Below are positions 1-61,194 of a DNA stretch of 64,000 nt, piece by piece; position 1 is the stretch's first letter; every line of letters starts with the position of its first letter. Location of the stretch: NCBI GenBank assembly GCA_946699065.1, contig CAMPDV010000137.1, forward strand, positions 124,001-188,000. Direction: 5' to 3'. Position numbers and translations under genes: made by a program. The notes beneath the pieces are model-generated. The model searched no databases. It saw nothing but the letters and a program-made list of their open reading frames with translations, and was not told the DNA's origin. Source of the DNA: Loxodes magnus (lineage: Eukaryota > Ciliophora > Karyorelictea > Loxodida > Loxodidae).

Positions 1-26137
<26,137 letters not shown>

Positions 26138-26138
<1 letters not shown>

Positions 26139-26806
26139 GTGTGACCACTCATGGTCTTACAGGTACCTGTCTTGACGTCCCATAGTCTCACCGTATAATT
26201 TAAACTTCCCGATACGATGAACTCTGAATCACTGGATATAGCCACAGCAGATATATAACTAGTGTGACCACTCATGGTCTTACAGGTACCTGACTTGACG
26301 TCCCATAGTCTCACCTTCTCATCATCAATTCCCGATACGATGAACTCTGAATCACTGGATATAGCCACAGCAGATATATAACTAGTGTGACCACTCATGG
26401 TCTTACAGGTACCTGTCTTGACGTCCCATAGTCTCACCGTCTTATCTACACTTCCCGATACGATGAACTCTGAATCACTGGATATAGCCACAGCAGATAT
26501 ATAACTAGTGTGACCACTCATGGTCTTACAGGTACCTGTCTTGACGTCCCATAGTCTCACCGTATAATCATGACTTCCCGATACGATGAACTCTGAATCA
26601 CTGGATATAGCCACAGCATATACATAATCTGTGTGACCACTCATGGTCTTACAGGTACCTGTCTTGACGTCCCATAGTCTCACCGTATAATCATGACTTC
26701 CCGATACGATGAACTCTGAATCACTGGATATAGCCACAGATAATACACAACTAGTGTGACCACTCATGGTCTTACAGGTACCTGTCTTGACGTCCCATAG
26801 TCTCAC
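26138..26806 (-). CDS. WD40 repeat segment, standard-code-open block of about five blades
   Basis: This 223-codon stretch is open under every code and carries blades with cassettes SCVLS, DYVYA and three SYISA, and cassette B variants HDY, VDK, the GIDDEK variant and LNY. It is bounded on the N-terminal side by a 1-bp deletion (tctcacg for tctcaccg near 26806) and on the C-terminal side by a 2-bp insertion (attagtgtgtg near 26130), after which the frame reads GHTLIM and stops at TAA. Block 31550-32218 is a near-identical copy 5412 bp away, exactly 44 units, and has the same two frame breaks. No initiator context is seen, and the GTG at 26806 is part of the blade core rather than a plausible start. 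Confidence 0.4.
26247..26506 (-). repeat. SYISA-GIDDEK module, copy 2
   Basis: Same order and length as copy 1, with the KSGT variant next to GIDDEK. It lies inside the five-blade open block. Confidence 0.85.
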
Positions 26807-26808
26807 GT

Positions 26809-28341
<1,533 letters not shown>

Positions 28342-28343
28342 TA

Positions 28344-31300
28344 AGAACTAGTGTGACCACTCATGGTCTTACAGGTACCTGTCTTGACGTCCCATAGTCT
28401 CACCGTATAATTTAAACTTCCCGATACGATGAACTCTGAATCACTGGATATAGCCACAGATCATACACAACTAGTGTGACCACTCATGGTCTTACAGGTA
28501 CCTGTCTTGACGTCCCATAGTCTCACCGTATAATCTGCACTTCCCGATACGATGAACTCTGAATCACTGGATATAGCCACAGATCATACACAACTAGTGT
28601 GACCACTCATGGTCTTACAGGTACCTGTCTTGACGTCCCATAGTCTCACCGTCTTATCTACACTTCCCGATACGATGAACTCTGAATCACTGGATATAGC
28701 CACAGATCATACATGACTAGTGTGACCACTCATGGTCTTACAGGTACCTGTCTTGACGTCCCATAGTCTCACCGTATAATCATGACTTCCCGATACGATG
28801 AACTCTGAATCACTGGATATAGCCACAGATCATACATGACTAGTGTGACCACTCATGGTCTTACAGGTACCTGTCTTGACGTCCCATAGTCTCACCGTCT
28901 TATCTACACTTCCCGATACGATGAACTCTGAATCACTGGATATAGCCACAGATCATACATGACTAGTGTGACCACTCATGGTCTTACAGGTACCTGTCTT
29001 GACGTCCCATAGTCTCACCGTATAATCATGACTTCCCGATACGATGAACTCTGAATCACTGGATATAGCCACAGATCATACACAACTAGTGTGACCACTC
29101 ATGGTCTTACAGGTACCTGTCTTGACGTCCCATAGTCTCACCGTATAATCTGCACTTCCCGATACGATGAACTATGAATCACTGGATATAGCCACAGATC
29201 ATACATGACTAGTGTGACCACTCATGGTCTTACAGGTACCTGTCTTGACGTCCCATAGTCTCACCGTATAATCTGCACTTCCCGATACGATGAACTATGA
29301 ATCACTGGATATAGCCACAGATCATACACAACTAGTGTGACCACTCATGGTCTTACAGGTACCTGTCTTGACGTCCCATAGTCTCACCGTCTTATCTACA
29401 CTTCCCGATACGATGAACTCTGAATCACTGGATATAGCCACAGATCATACATGACTAGTGTGACCACTCATGGTCTTACAGGTACCTGTCTTGACGTCCC
29501 ATAGTCTCACCGTCTAATCATAACTTCCCGATACGATGAACTCTGAATCACTGGATATAGCCACAGATCATACATGACTAGTGTGACCACTCATGGTCTT
29601 ACAGGTACATGTCTTGACGTCCCATAGTCTCACCGTATAATCTGCACTTCCCGATACGATGAACTCTGAATCACTGGATATAGCCACAGCATTTACACAA
29701 CTAGTGTGACCACTCATGGTCTTACAGGTACCTGTCTTGACGTCCCATAGTCTCACCGTATATCTTAAACTTCCCGATACGATGAACTCTGAATCACTGG
29801 ATATAGCCACAGATCATACATGACTAGTGTGACCACTCATGGTCTTACAGGTACCTGTCTTGACGTCCCATAGTCTCACCGTATATCTTAAACTTCCCGA
29901 TACGATGAACTCTGAATCACTGGATATAGCCACAGATCATACATGACTAGTGTGACCACTCATGGTCTTACAGGTACCTGTCTTGACGTCCCATAGTCTC
30001 ACCGTCTTATCTACACTTCCCGATACGATGAACTCTGAATCACTGGATATAGCCACAGATCATACATGACTAGTGTGACCACTCATGGTCTTACAGGTAC
30101 CTGTCTTGACGTCCCATAGTCTCACCGTATAATCATGACTTCCCGATACGATGAACTCTGAATCACTGGATATAGCCACAGCAGATATATAACTAGTGTG
30201 ACCACTCATGGTCTTACAGGTACCTGACTTGACGTCCCATAGTCTCACCTTCTCATCATCAATTCCCGATACGATGAACTCTGAATCACTGGATATAGCC
30301 ACAGCAGATATATAACTAGTGTGACCACTCATGGTCTTACAGGTACCTGTCTTGACGTCCCATAGTCTCACCGTCTTATCTACACTTCCCGATACGATGA
30401 ACTCTGAATCACTGGATATAGCCACAGCAGATATATAACTAGTGTGACCACTCATGGTCTTACAGGTACCTGTCTTGACGTCCCATAGTCTCACCGTATA
30501 ATCTGCACTTCCCGATACGATGAACTCTGAATCACTGGATATAGCCACAGCAGATACATAGTGTGTGTGACCACTCATGGTCTTACAGGTACCTGTCTTG
30601 ACGTCCCATAGTCTCACCGTCTAATCATAACTTCCCGATACGATGAACTCTGAATCACTGGATATAGCCACAGATCATACATGACTAGTGTGACCACTCA
30701 TGGTCTTACAGGTACCTGTCTTGACGTCCCATAGTCTCACCGTCTTATCTACACTTCCCGATACGATGAACTCTGAATCACTGGATATAGCCACAGATCA
30801 TACATGACTAGTGTGACCACTCATGGTCTTACAGGTACCTGTCTTGACGTCCCATAGTCTCACCGTATAATCATGACTTCCCGATACGATGAACTCTGAA
30901 TCACTGGATATAGCCACAGCAGATATATAACTAGTGTGACCACTCATGGTCTTACAGGTACCTGACTTGACGTCCCATAGTCTCACCTTCTCATCATCAA
31001 TTCCCGATACGATGAACTCTGAATCACTGGATATAGCCACAGCAGATATATAACTAGTGTGACCACTCATGGTCTTACAGGTACCTGTCTTGACGTCCCA
31101 TAGTCTCACCGTCTTATCTACACTTCCCGATACGATGAACTCTGAATCACTGGATATAGCCACAGCAGATATATAACTAGTGTGACCACTCATGGTCTTA
31201 CAGGTACCTGTCTTGACGTCCCATAGTCTCACCGTATATCTTAAACTTCCCGATACGATGAACTCTGAATCACTGGATATAGCCACAGATCATACATGAC

Positions 31301-31550
31301 TAGTGTGACCACTCATGGTCTTACAGGTACCTGTCTTGACGTCCCATAGTCTCACCGTCTAATCATAACTTCCCGATACGATGAACTCTGAATCACTGGA
31401 TATAGCCACAGATCATACATGACTAGTGTGACCACTCATGGTCTTACAGGTACCTGTCTTGACGTCCCATAGTCTCACCGTATAATCATAACTTCCCGAT
31501 ACGATGAACTCTGAATCACTGGATATAGCCACAGCATTTACATAATTTGT
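28344..31550 (-). CDS. WD40 repeat protein segment, frameshift-free block 4 (partial)
   Basis: About 26 blades (1069 codons) in frame between a 1-bp deletion near 28342 and a 2-bp insertion near 31545. The low-coordinate half is mostly SHV-TGA-S and SCV-TGA-S blades. The high-coordinate half contains two GIDDEK modules (30181-30440 and 30919-31178) with no stop over 185 and 162 codons. Blades around 29570-29810 use SCVNA with LRY and the KTCTCKT core variant (Cys for Gly), shared with region 38.5-43 kb. TAG replaces GAG in DSEF near 29172 and 29292. It is an internal fragment with no start or end signals. Reading through the TGA and TAG codons is inference. Confidence 0.42.
30181..30440 (-). 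repeat. SYISA-GIDDEK module, copy 3
   Basis: Lies 4920 bp (40 units) from copy 1 with the same neighbouring units on the high-coordinate flank for a short distance only. Confidence 0.85.
30919..31178 (-). repeat. SYISA-GIDDEK module, copy 4
   Basis: Six units from copy 3. The flanking cassettes differ from those of copy 3, so the module moved or was converted as a block. Confidence 0.85.
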
Positions 31551-32218
31551 GTGTGACCACTCATGGTCTTACAGGTACCTGTCTTGACGTCCCATAGTCT
31601 CACCGTATAATTTAAACTTCCCGATACGATGAACTCTGAATCACTGGATATAGCCACAGCAGATATATAACTAGTGTGACCACTCATGGTCTTACAGGTA
31701 CCTGACTTGACGTCCCATAGTCTCACCTTCTCATCATCAATTCCCGATACGATGAACTCTGAATCACTGGATATAGCCACAGCAGATATATAACTAGTGT
31801 GACCACTCATGGTCTTACAGGTACCTGTCTTGACGTCCCATAGTCTCACCGTCTTATCTACACTTCCCGATACGATGAACTCTGAATCACTGGATATAGC
31901 CACAGCAGATATATAACTAGTGTGACCACTCATGGTCTTACAGGTACCTGTCTTGACGTCCCATAGTCTCACCGTATAATCATGACTTCCCGATACGATG
32001 AACTCTGAATCACTGGATATAGCCACAGCATATACATAATCTGTGTGACCACTCATGGTCTTACAGGTACCTGTCTTGACGTCCCATAGTCTCACCGTAT
32101 AATCATGACTTCCCGATACGATGAACTCTGAATCACTGGATATAGCCACAGATAATACACAACTAGTGTGACCACTCATGGTCTTACAGGTACCTGTCTT
32201 GACGTCCCATAGTCTCAC
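31550..32218 (-). CDS. WD40 repeat segment, second copy of the five-blade open block
   Basis: This 223-codon stretch matches block 26138-26806 blade for blade: LNY, SYISA, GIDDEK with KSGT, SYISA, VDK, SYISA, HDY, DYVYA, HDY, SCVLS. It has the same upstream 1-bp deletion (tctcacg near 32218). The downstream 2-bp insertion differs by one base (aatttgtgtgtg here, aattagtgtgtg in the other copy), giving GHTQIM in place of GHTLIM before TAA. It shows that the frame breaks were copied together with the 44-unit duplication, so they are not independent base-calling errors unless the copying itself is an assembly product. Confidence 0.4.
31659..31918 (-). repeat. SYISA-GIDDEK module, copy 5
   Basis: Part of the 44-unit duplicate of copy 2 (offset 5412 bp), with matching frame breaks on both sides. 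Confidence 0.85.
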
Positions 32219-32220
32219 GT

Positions 32221-43524
<11,304 letters not shown>

Positions 43525-46512
43525 AGTCTCACCGTATAATCTGCACTTCCCGATACGATGAACTCTGAATCACTGGATATAGCCACAGCATTTACACAAC
43601 TAGTGTGACCACTCATGGTCTTACAGGTACCTGTCTTGACGTCCCATAGTCTCACCGTATAATCATGACTTCCCGATACGATGAACTCTGAATCACTGGA
43701 TATAGCCACAGCAGATACATAGTGTGTGTGACCACTCATGGTCTTACAGGTACCTGTCTTGACGTCCCATAGTCTCACCGTCTTATCTACACTTCCCGAT
43801 ACGATGAACTCTGAATCACTGGATATAGCCACAGATCATACACAACTAGTGTGACCACTCATGGTCTTACAGGTACCTGTCTTGACGTCCCATAGTCTCA
43901 CCTTCTCATCATCAATTCCCGATACGATGAACTCTGAATCACTGGATATAGCCACAGATCATACACAACTAGTGTGACCACTCATGGTCTTACAGGTACC
44001 TGTCTTGACGTCCCATAGTCTCACCGTATAATCTGCACTTCCCGATACGATGAACTCTGAATCACTGGATATAGCCACAGATCATACACAACTAGTGTGA
44101 CCACTCATGGTCTTACAGGTACCTGTCTTGACGTCCCATAGTCTCACCGTATAATCATAACTTCCCGATACGATGAACTCTGAATCACTGGATATAGCCA
44201 CAGATCATACATGACTAGTGTGACCACTCATGGTCTTACAGGTACATATCTTGACGTCCCATAGTCTCACCGTCTTATCTACACTTCCCGATACGATGAA
44301 CTCTGAATCACTGGATATAGCCACAGATCATACATGACTAGTGTGACCACTCATGGTCTTACAGGTACCTGTCTTGACGTCCCATAGTCTCACCGTATAA
44401 TCATGACTTCCCGATACGATGAACTCTGAATCACTGGATATAGCCACAGATCATACACAACTAGTGTGACCACTCATGGTCTTACAGGTACCTGTCTTGA
44501 CGTCCCATAGTCTCACCGTATAATCATGACTTCCCGATACGATGAACTCTGAATCACTGGATATAGCCACAGCAGATATATAACTAGTGTGACCACTCAT
44601 GGTCTTACAGGTACCTGTCTTGACGTCCCATAGTCTCACCGTCTTATCTACACTTCCCGATACGATGAACTCTGAATCACTGGATATAGCCACAGCAGAT
44701 ACATAGTGTGTGTGACCACTCATGGTCTTACAGGTACCTGTCTTGACGTCCCATAGTCTCACCGTCTTATCTACACTTCCCGATACGATGAACTCTGAAT
44801 CACTGGATATAGCCACAGATCATACATGACTAGTGTGACCACTCCTGGTCTTACAGGTATCTGTCTTGAAGTCCCATAGTCTCACCGTATAATTTAAACT
44901 TCCCGATACGATGAACTCTGAATCACTGGATATAGCCACAGATCATACATGACTAGTGTGACCACTCATGGTCTTACAGGTACATGTCTTGACGTCCCAT
45001 AGTCTCACCGTATAATCATAACTTCCCGATACGATGAACTCTGAATCACTGGATATAGCCACAGATCATACACAACTAGTGTGACCACTCATGGTCTTAC
45101 AGGTACCTGTCTTGACGTCCCATAGTCTCACCTTCTCATCATCAATTCCCGATACGATGAACTCTGAATCACTGGATATAGCCACAGATCATACACAACT
45201 AGTGTGACCACTCATGGTCTTACAGGTACCTGTCTTGACGTCCCATAGTCTTACCGTCTAATCATAACTTCCCGATACGATGAACTCTGAATCACTGGAT
45301 ATAGCCACAGATCATACATAACTAGTGTGACCACTCATGGTCTTACAGGTACCTGTCTTGACGTCCCATAGTCTCACCGTATAATCATGACTTCCCGATA
45401 CGATGAACTCTGAATCACTGGATATAGCCACAGCAGATATATAACTAGTGTGACCACTCATGGTCTTACAGGTACCTGTCTTGACGTCCCATAGTCTCAC
45501 CTTCTCATCATCAATTCCCGATACGATGAACTCTGAATCACTGGATATAGCCACAGCAGATATATAACTAGTGTGACCACTCATGGTCTTACAGGTACCT
45601 GTCTTGACGTCCCATAGTCTCACCGTATAATCATGACTTCCCGATACGATGAACTCTGAATCACTGGATATAGCCACAGCAGATATATAACTAGTGTGAC
45701 CACTCATGGTCTTACAGGTACCTGTCTTGACGTCCCATAGTCTCACCGTATAATCATGACTTCCCGATACGATGAACTCTGAATCACTGGATATAGCCAC
45801 AGCAGATACACAACTTGTGTGACCACTCATGGTCTTACAGGTACCTGTCTTGACGTCCCATAGTCTCACCGTATATCTTAAACTTCCCGATACGATGAAC
45901 TCTGAATCACTGGATATAGCCACAGATCATACATGACTAGTGTGACCACTCATGGTCTTACAGGTACCTGTCTTGACGTCCCATAGTCTCACCGTCTAAT
46001 CATAACTTCCCGATACGATGAACTCTGAATCACTGGATATAGCCACAGATCATACATGACTAGTGTGACCACTCATGGTCTTACAGGTACCTGTCTTGAC
46101 GTCCCATAGTCTCACCGTATAATCATGACTTCCCGATACGATGAACTCTGAATCACTGGATATAGCCACAGCAGATACACAACTAGTGTGACCACTCATG
46201 GTCTTACAGGTACCTGTCTTGACGTCCCATAGTCTCACCGTATAATCATGACTTCCCGATACGATGAACTCTGAATCACTGGATATAGCCACAGATCATA
46301 CATGACTAGTGTGACCACTCATGGTCTTACAGGTACCTGTCTTGACGTCCCATAGTCTCACCGTCTTATCTACACTTCCCGATACGATGAACTCTGAATC
46401 ACTGGATATAGCCACAGATCATACACAACTAGTGTGACCACTCATGGTCTTACAGGTACCTGTCTTGACGTCCCATAGTCTCACCGTATATCTTAAACTT
46501 CCCGATACGATG

Positions 46513-54126
<7,614 letters not shown>

Positions 54127-54127
<1 letters not shown>

Positions 54128-57100
54128 GATACGATGAACTCTGAATCACTGGATATAGCCACAGATCATACATGACTAGTGTGACCACTCATGGTCTTAC
54201 AGGTACCTGTCTTGACGTCCCATAGTCTCACCGTATAATTTAAACTTCCCGATACGATGAACTCTGAATCACTGGATATAGCCACAGCAGATATATAACT
54301 AGTGTGACCACTCATGGTCTTACAGGTACCTGTCTTGACGTCCCATAGTCTCACCGTCTTATCTACACTTCCCGATACGATGAACTCTGAATCACTGGAT
54401 ATAGCCACAGCAGATATATAACTAGTGTGACCACTCATGGTCTTACAGGTACCTGTCTTGACGTCCCATAGTCTCACCTTCTTATCTACACTTCCCGATA
54501 CGATGAACTCTGAATCACTGGATATAGCCACAGATCATACATGACTAGTGTGACCACTCATGGTCTTACAGGTACCTGTCTTGACGTCCCATAGTCTCAC
54601 CGTATAATCATCAATTCCCGATACGATGAACTCTGAATCACTGGATATAGCCACAGCAGATATATAACTAGTGTGACCACTCATGGTCTTACAGGTACCT
54701 GTCTTGACGTCCCATAGTCTCACCGTATAATCATGACTTCCCGATACGATGAACTCTGAATCACTGGATATAGCCACAGCAGATATATAACTAGTGTGAC
54801 CACTCATGGTCTTACAGGTACCTGTCTTGACGTCCCATAGTCTCACCGTATAATTTAAACTTCCCGATACGATGAACTCTGAATCACTGGATATAGCCAC
54901 AGATCATACATGACTAGTGTGACCACTCATGGTCTTACAGGTACCTGTCTTGACGTCCCATAGTCTCACCGTATAATCTGCACTTCCCGATACGATGAAC
55001 TCTGAATCACTGGATATAGCCACAGATCATACATGACTAGTGTGACCACTCATGGTCTTACAGGTACCTGTCTTGACGTCCCATAGTCTCACCGTATAAT
55101 CATAACTTCCCGATACGATGAACTCTGAATCACTGGATATAGCCACAGCATTTACATAACTAGTGTGACCACTCATGGTCTTACAGGTACCTGTCTTGAC
55201 GTCCCATAGTCTCACCGTATAATCATGACTTCCCGATACGATGAACTCTGAATCACTGGATATAGCCACAGCATATACCTAATTTGTGTGACCACTCATG
55301 GTCTTACAGGTACCTGTCTTGACGTCCCATAGTCTCACCGTATAATTTAAACTTCCCGATACGATGAACTCTGAATCACTGGATATAGCCACAGCAGATA
55401 TATAACTAGTGTGACCACTCATGGTCTTACAGGTACCTGTCTTGACGTCCCATAGTCTCACCTTCTCATCATCAATTCCCGATACGATGAACTCTGAATC
55501 ACTGGATATAGCCACAGCAGATATATAACTAGTGTGACCACTCATGGTCTTACAGGTACCTGTCTTGACGTCCCATAGTCTCACCGTATAATCATGACTT
55601 CCCGATACGATGAACTCTGAATCACTGGATATAGCCACAGCAGATATATAACTAGTGTGACCACTCATGGTCTTACAGGTACCTGTCTTGACGTCCCATA
55701 GTCTCACCGTATAATCATGACTTCCCGATACGATGAACTCTGAATCACTGGATATAGCCACAGCATATACCTAACCTGTGTGACCACTCATGGTCTTACA
55801 GGTACCTGTCTTGACGTCCCATAGTCTCACCGTATAATCATAACTTCCCGATACGATGAACTCTGAATCACTGGATATAGCCACAGATCATACATGACTA
55901 GTGTGACCACTCATGGTCTTACAGGTACCTGTCTTGACGTCCCATAGTCTCACCGTATAATCATGACTTCCCGATACGATGAACTCTGAATCACTGGATA
56001 TAGCCACAGATCATACACAACTAGTGTGACCACTCATGGTCTTACAGGTACCTGTCTTGACGTCCCATAGTCTCACCGTATAATCATGACTTCCCGATAC
56101 GATGAACTCTGAATCACTGGATATAGCCACAGATCATACACAACTAGTGTGACCACTCATGGTCTTACAGGTACCTGTCTTGACGTCCCATAGTCTCACC
56201 GTATAATCTGCACTTCCCGATACGATGAACTATGAATCACTGGATATAGCCACAGCATATACCTATCCTGTGTGACCAATCATGGTCTTAAAGGTACCTG
56301 TCTTGACGTCCCATAGTCTCACCGTCTTATCTACACTTCCCGATACGATGAACTCTGAATCACTGGATATAGCCACAGATCATACATGACTAGTGTGACC
56401 ACTCATGGTCTTACAGGTACCTGTCTTGACGTCCCATAGTCTCACCGTATAATCATGACTTCCCGATACGATGAACTCTGAATCACTGGATATAGCCACA
56501 GATCATACACAACTAGTGTGACCACTCATGGTCTTACAGGTACCTGTCTTGACGTCCCATAGTCTCACCGTATAATCATGACTTCCCGATACGATGAACT
56601 CTGAATCACTGGATATAGCCACAGATCATACATGACTAGTGTGACCACTCATGGTCTTACAGGTACCTGTCTTGACGTCCCATAGTCTCACCGTCTTATC
56701 TACACTTCCCGATACGATGAACTCTGAATCACTGGATATAGCCACAGATCATACATGACTAGTGTGACCACTCATGGTCTTACAGGTACCTGTCTTGACG
56801 TCCCATAGTCTCACCGTATAATCATAACTTCCCGATACGATGAACTCTGAATCACTGGATATAGCCACAGCATTTACATAACTAGTGTGACCACTCATGG
56901 TCTTACAGGTACCTGTCTTGACGTCCCATAGTCTCACCGTCTAATCATAACTTCCCGATACGATGAACTCTGAATCACTGGATATAGCCACAGATCATAC
57001 ATGACTAGTGTGACCACTCATGGTCTTACAGGTACATGTCTTGACGTCCCATAGTCTCACCGTATAATCATAACTTCCCGATACGATGAACTCTGAATCA

Positions 57101-60100
57101 CTGGATATAGCCACAGATCATACACAACTAGTGTGACCACTCATGGTCTTACAGGTACCTGTCTTGACGTCCCATAGTCTCACCTTCTCATCATCAATTC
57201 CCGATACGATGAACTCTGAATCACTGGATATAGCCACAGATCATACACAACTAGTGTGACCACTCATGGTCTTACAGGTACCTGTCTTGACGTCCCATAG
57301 TCTTACCGTCTAATCTGCACTTCCCGATACGATGAACTCTGAATCACTGGATATAGCCACAGATCATACATGACTAGTGTGACCACTCATGGTCTTACAG
57401 GTACCTGTCTTGACGTCCCATAGTCTCACCGTCTAATCATAACTTCCCGATACGATGAACTCTGAATCACTGGATATAGCCACAGATCATACATGACTAG
57501 TGTGACCACTCATGGTCTTACAGGTACCTGTCTTGACGTCCCATAGTCTCACCGTATAATCATAACTTCCCGATACGATGAACTCTGAATCACTGGATAT
57601 AGCCACAGATCATACATGACTAGTGTGACCACTCATGGTCTTACAGGTACCTGTCTTGACGTCCCATAGTCTCACCGTCTAATCATAACTTCCCGATACG
57701 ATGAACTCTGAATCACTGGATATAGCCACAGATCATACATGACTAGTGTGACCACTCATGGTCTTACAGGTACCTGTCTTGACGTCCCATAGTCTCACCG
57801 TATAATCATCAATTCCCGATACGATGAACTCTGAATCACTGGATATAGCCACAGCAGATATATAACTAGTGTGACCACTCATGGTCTTACAGGTACCTGT
57901 CTTGACGTCCCATAGTCTCACCGTATAATCATGACTTCCCGATACGATGAACTCTGAATCACTGGATATAGCCACAGCAGATATATAACTAGTGTGACCA
58001 CTCATGGTCTTACAGGTACCTGTCTTGACGTCCCATAGTCTCACCGTATAATCATGACTTCCCGATACGATGAACTCTGAATCACTGGATATAGCCACAG
58101 CAGATATATAACTAGTGTGACCACTCATGGTCTTACAGGTACCTGTCTTGACGTCCCATAGTCTCACCGTATAATCATGACTTCCCGATACGATGAACTC
58201 TGAATCACTGGATATAGCCACAGCAGATACACAACTTGTGTGACCACTCATGGTCTTACAGGTACCTGTCTTGACGTCCCATAGTCTCACAGTATATCTT
58301 AAACTTCCCGATACGATGAACTCTGAATCACTGGATATAGCCACAGCAGATACACAACTAGTGTGACCACTCATGGTCTTACAGGTACCTGTCTTGACGT
58401 CCCATAGTCTCACCGTATTATCTCTACTTCCCGATACGATGAACTCTGAATCACTGGATATAGCCACAGATCATACATAACTAGTGTGACCACTCATGGT
58501 CTTACAGGTACCTGTCTTGACGTCCCATAGTCTCACCGTATAATCATGACTTCCCGATACGATGAACTCTGAATCACTGGATATAGCCACAGATCATACA
58601 TGACTAGTGTGACCACTCATGGTCTTACAGGTACCTGTCTTGACGTCCCATAGTCTCACCATATAATCTGCACTTCCCGATACGATGAACTCTGTATCAC
58701 TGGATATAGCCACAGCAAATACGTAACCTGTATGACCACTCCTGGTCTTACAGGTACCTGTCTTGACGTCCCATAGTCTCACCATATAATCTGCACTTCC
58801 CGATACGATGAACTCTGTATCACTGGATATAGCCACAGCAAATACGTAACCTGTATGACCACTCCTGGTCTTACAGGTACCTGTCTTGACGTCCCATAGT
58901 CTCACCGTATAATCTGCACTTCCCGATACGATGAACTCTGAATCACTGGATATAGCCACAGCATATACATAACTAGTGTGACCACTCATGGTCTTACAGG
59001 TACCTGTCTTGACGTCCCATAGTCTCACCGTCTAATCATAACTTCCCGATACGATGAACTCTGAATCACTGGATATAGCCACAGCATATACCTAACCTGT
59101 GTGACCACTCATGGTCTTACAGGTACCTGTCTTGACGTCCCATAGTCTCACCGTCTAATCATAACTTCCCGATACGATGAACTCTGAATCACTGGATATA
59201 GCCACAGAGAATACACAACTAGTGTTACCACTCATGGTCTTACAGGTACCTGTCTTGACGTCCCATAGTCTCACCGTATAATCATGACTTCCCGATACGA
59301 TGAACTCTGAATCACTGGATATAGCCACAGCAGATATATAACTAGTGTGACCACTCATGGTCTTACAGGTACCTGTCTTGACGTCCCATAGTCTCACCGT
59401 ATAATCATGACTTCCCGATACGATGAACTCTGAATCACTGGATATAGCCACAGATCATACATGACTAGTGTGACCACTCATGGTCTTACAGGTACCTGTC
59501 TTGACGTCCCATAGTCTCACCGTATAATCATGACTTCCCGATACGATGAACTCTGAATCACTGGATATAGCCACAGCAGATACATAGTGTGTGTGACCAC
59601 TCATGGTCTTACAGGTACCTGTCTTGACGTCCCATAGTCTCACCGTATAATCATGACTTCCCGATACGATGAACTCTGAATCACTGGATATAGCCACAGA
59701 TCATACATGACTAGTGTGACCACTCATGGTCTTACAGGTACCTGTCTTGACGTCCCATAGTCTCACCGTATAATCATGACTTCCCGATACGATGAACTAT
59801 GAATCACTGGATATAGCCACAGATCATACATGACTAGTGTGACCACTCATGGTCTTACAGGTACCTGTCTTGACGTCCCATAGTCTCACCGTATAATCAT
59901 GACTTCCCGATACGATGAACTCTGAATCACTGGATATAGCCACAGATCATACACAACTAGTGTGACCACTCATGGTCTTACAGGTACCTGTCTTGACGTC
60001 CCATAGTCTCACCGTATAATCTGCACTTCCCGATACGATGAACTATGAATCACTGGATATAGCCACAGATCATACATAATGTGTGTGACCACTCATGGTC

Positions 60101-61194
60101 TTACAGGTACCTGTCTTGACGTTCCATAGTCTCACCGTCTAATCATGACTTCCCGATACGATGAACTATGAATCACTGGATATAGCCACAGCATATACCT
60201 ATCCTGTGTGACCAATCATGGTCTTACAGGTACCTGTCTTGACGTCCCATAGTCTCACCGTATTATCATAACTTCCCGATACGATGAACTCTGAATCACT
60301 GGATATAGCCACAGATCATACATAATGTGTGTGACCACTCATGGTCTTACAGGTACCTGTCTTGACGTTCCATAGTCTCACCGTCTAATCATAACTTCCC
60401 GATACGATGAACTCTGAATCACTGGATATAGCCACAGCATATACATAATGTGTGTGACCACTCATGGTCTTACAGGTACCTGTCTTGACGTCCCATAGTC
60501 TCACCGTATTATCTCTACTTCCCGATACGATGAACTCTGAATCACTGGATATAGCCACAGCATATACATAATGTGTGTGACCACTCATGGTCTTACAGGT
60601 ACCTGTCTTGACGTTCCATAATCTCACCGTCTAATCTTAACTTCCCGATACGATGAACTCTGAATCACTGGATATAGCCACAGATCATACATAATGTGTG
60701 TGACCACTCATGGTCTTACAGGTACCTGTCTTTACGTTCCATAATCTCACCGTATTATCTCTACTTCCCGATACGATGAACTCTGAATCACTGGATATAG
60801 CCACAGCATATAATTAATGTGTGTGACCACTCATGGTCTTACAGGTACCTGTCTTGACGTCCCATAGTCTCAACGTCTAATCATAACTTCCCGATACGAT
60901 GAACTCTGAATCACTGGATATAGCCACAGATCATACATAATGTGTGTGACCACTCATGGTCTTACAGGTACCTGTCTTTACGTTCCATAATCTCACCGTA
61001 TTATCTCTACTTCCCGATACGATGAACTCTGAATCACTGGATATAGCCACAGATCATACATAATATGTGTGACCACTCATGGTCTTACAGGTACCTGTCT
61101 TTACGTTCCATAGTCTCACCGTATAATCATAACTTCCCGATACGATGAACTCTGAATCACTGGATATAGCCACAGCATATACATAATTAGTGTG
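54127..61194 (-). CDS. WD40 repeat protein segment, frameshift-free block of about 57 blades
   Basis: 2356 codons between a cttccgat deletion at 54126 and a 2-bp insertion (attagtgtgtg) near 61189. The part 57733-58467 is open for 244 codons under the standard code. Two identical adjacent divergent blades lie at 58640-58885. From about 60060 upward the core changes to WNVK (Asn for Asp after Trp) and cassette B to RDN. A rare TAA lies in cassette A near 60814-60816 (H-TAA-L-Y-A) and another in cassette B near 60637-60639. One blade near 59224 has GN in place of the GH dipeptide. It is an internal fragment with no start or end. Confidence 0.45.
58640..58885 (-). repeat. Two identical adjacent divergent blades
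   Basis: Both 123-bp units share five or more private changes: accatataatc (ADYM), ctgtatcac (DTEF), acgtaacctgtatg (GHTGYV) and ctcctggtc (KTRSG). Because the changes are rare elsewhere and the pair is identical, this is a single-unit tandem duplication. The GYV cassette here is the sense counterpart of the frequent G-TAG-V cassette. Confidence 0.9.
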
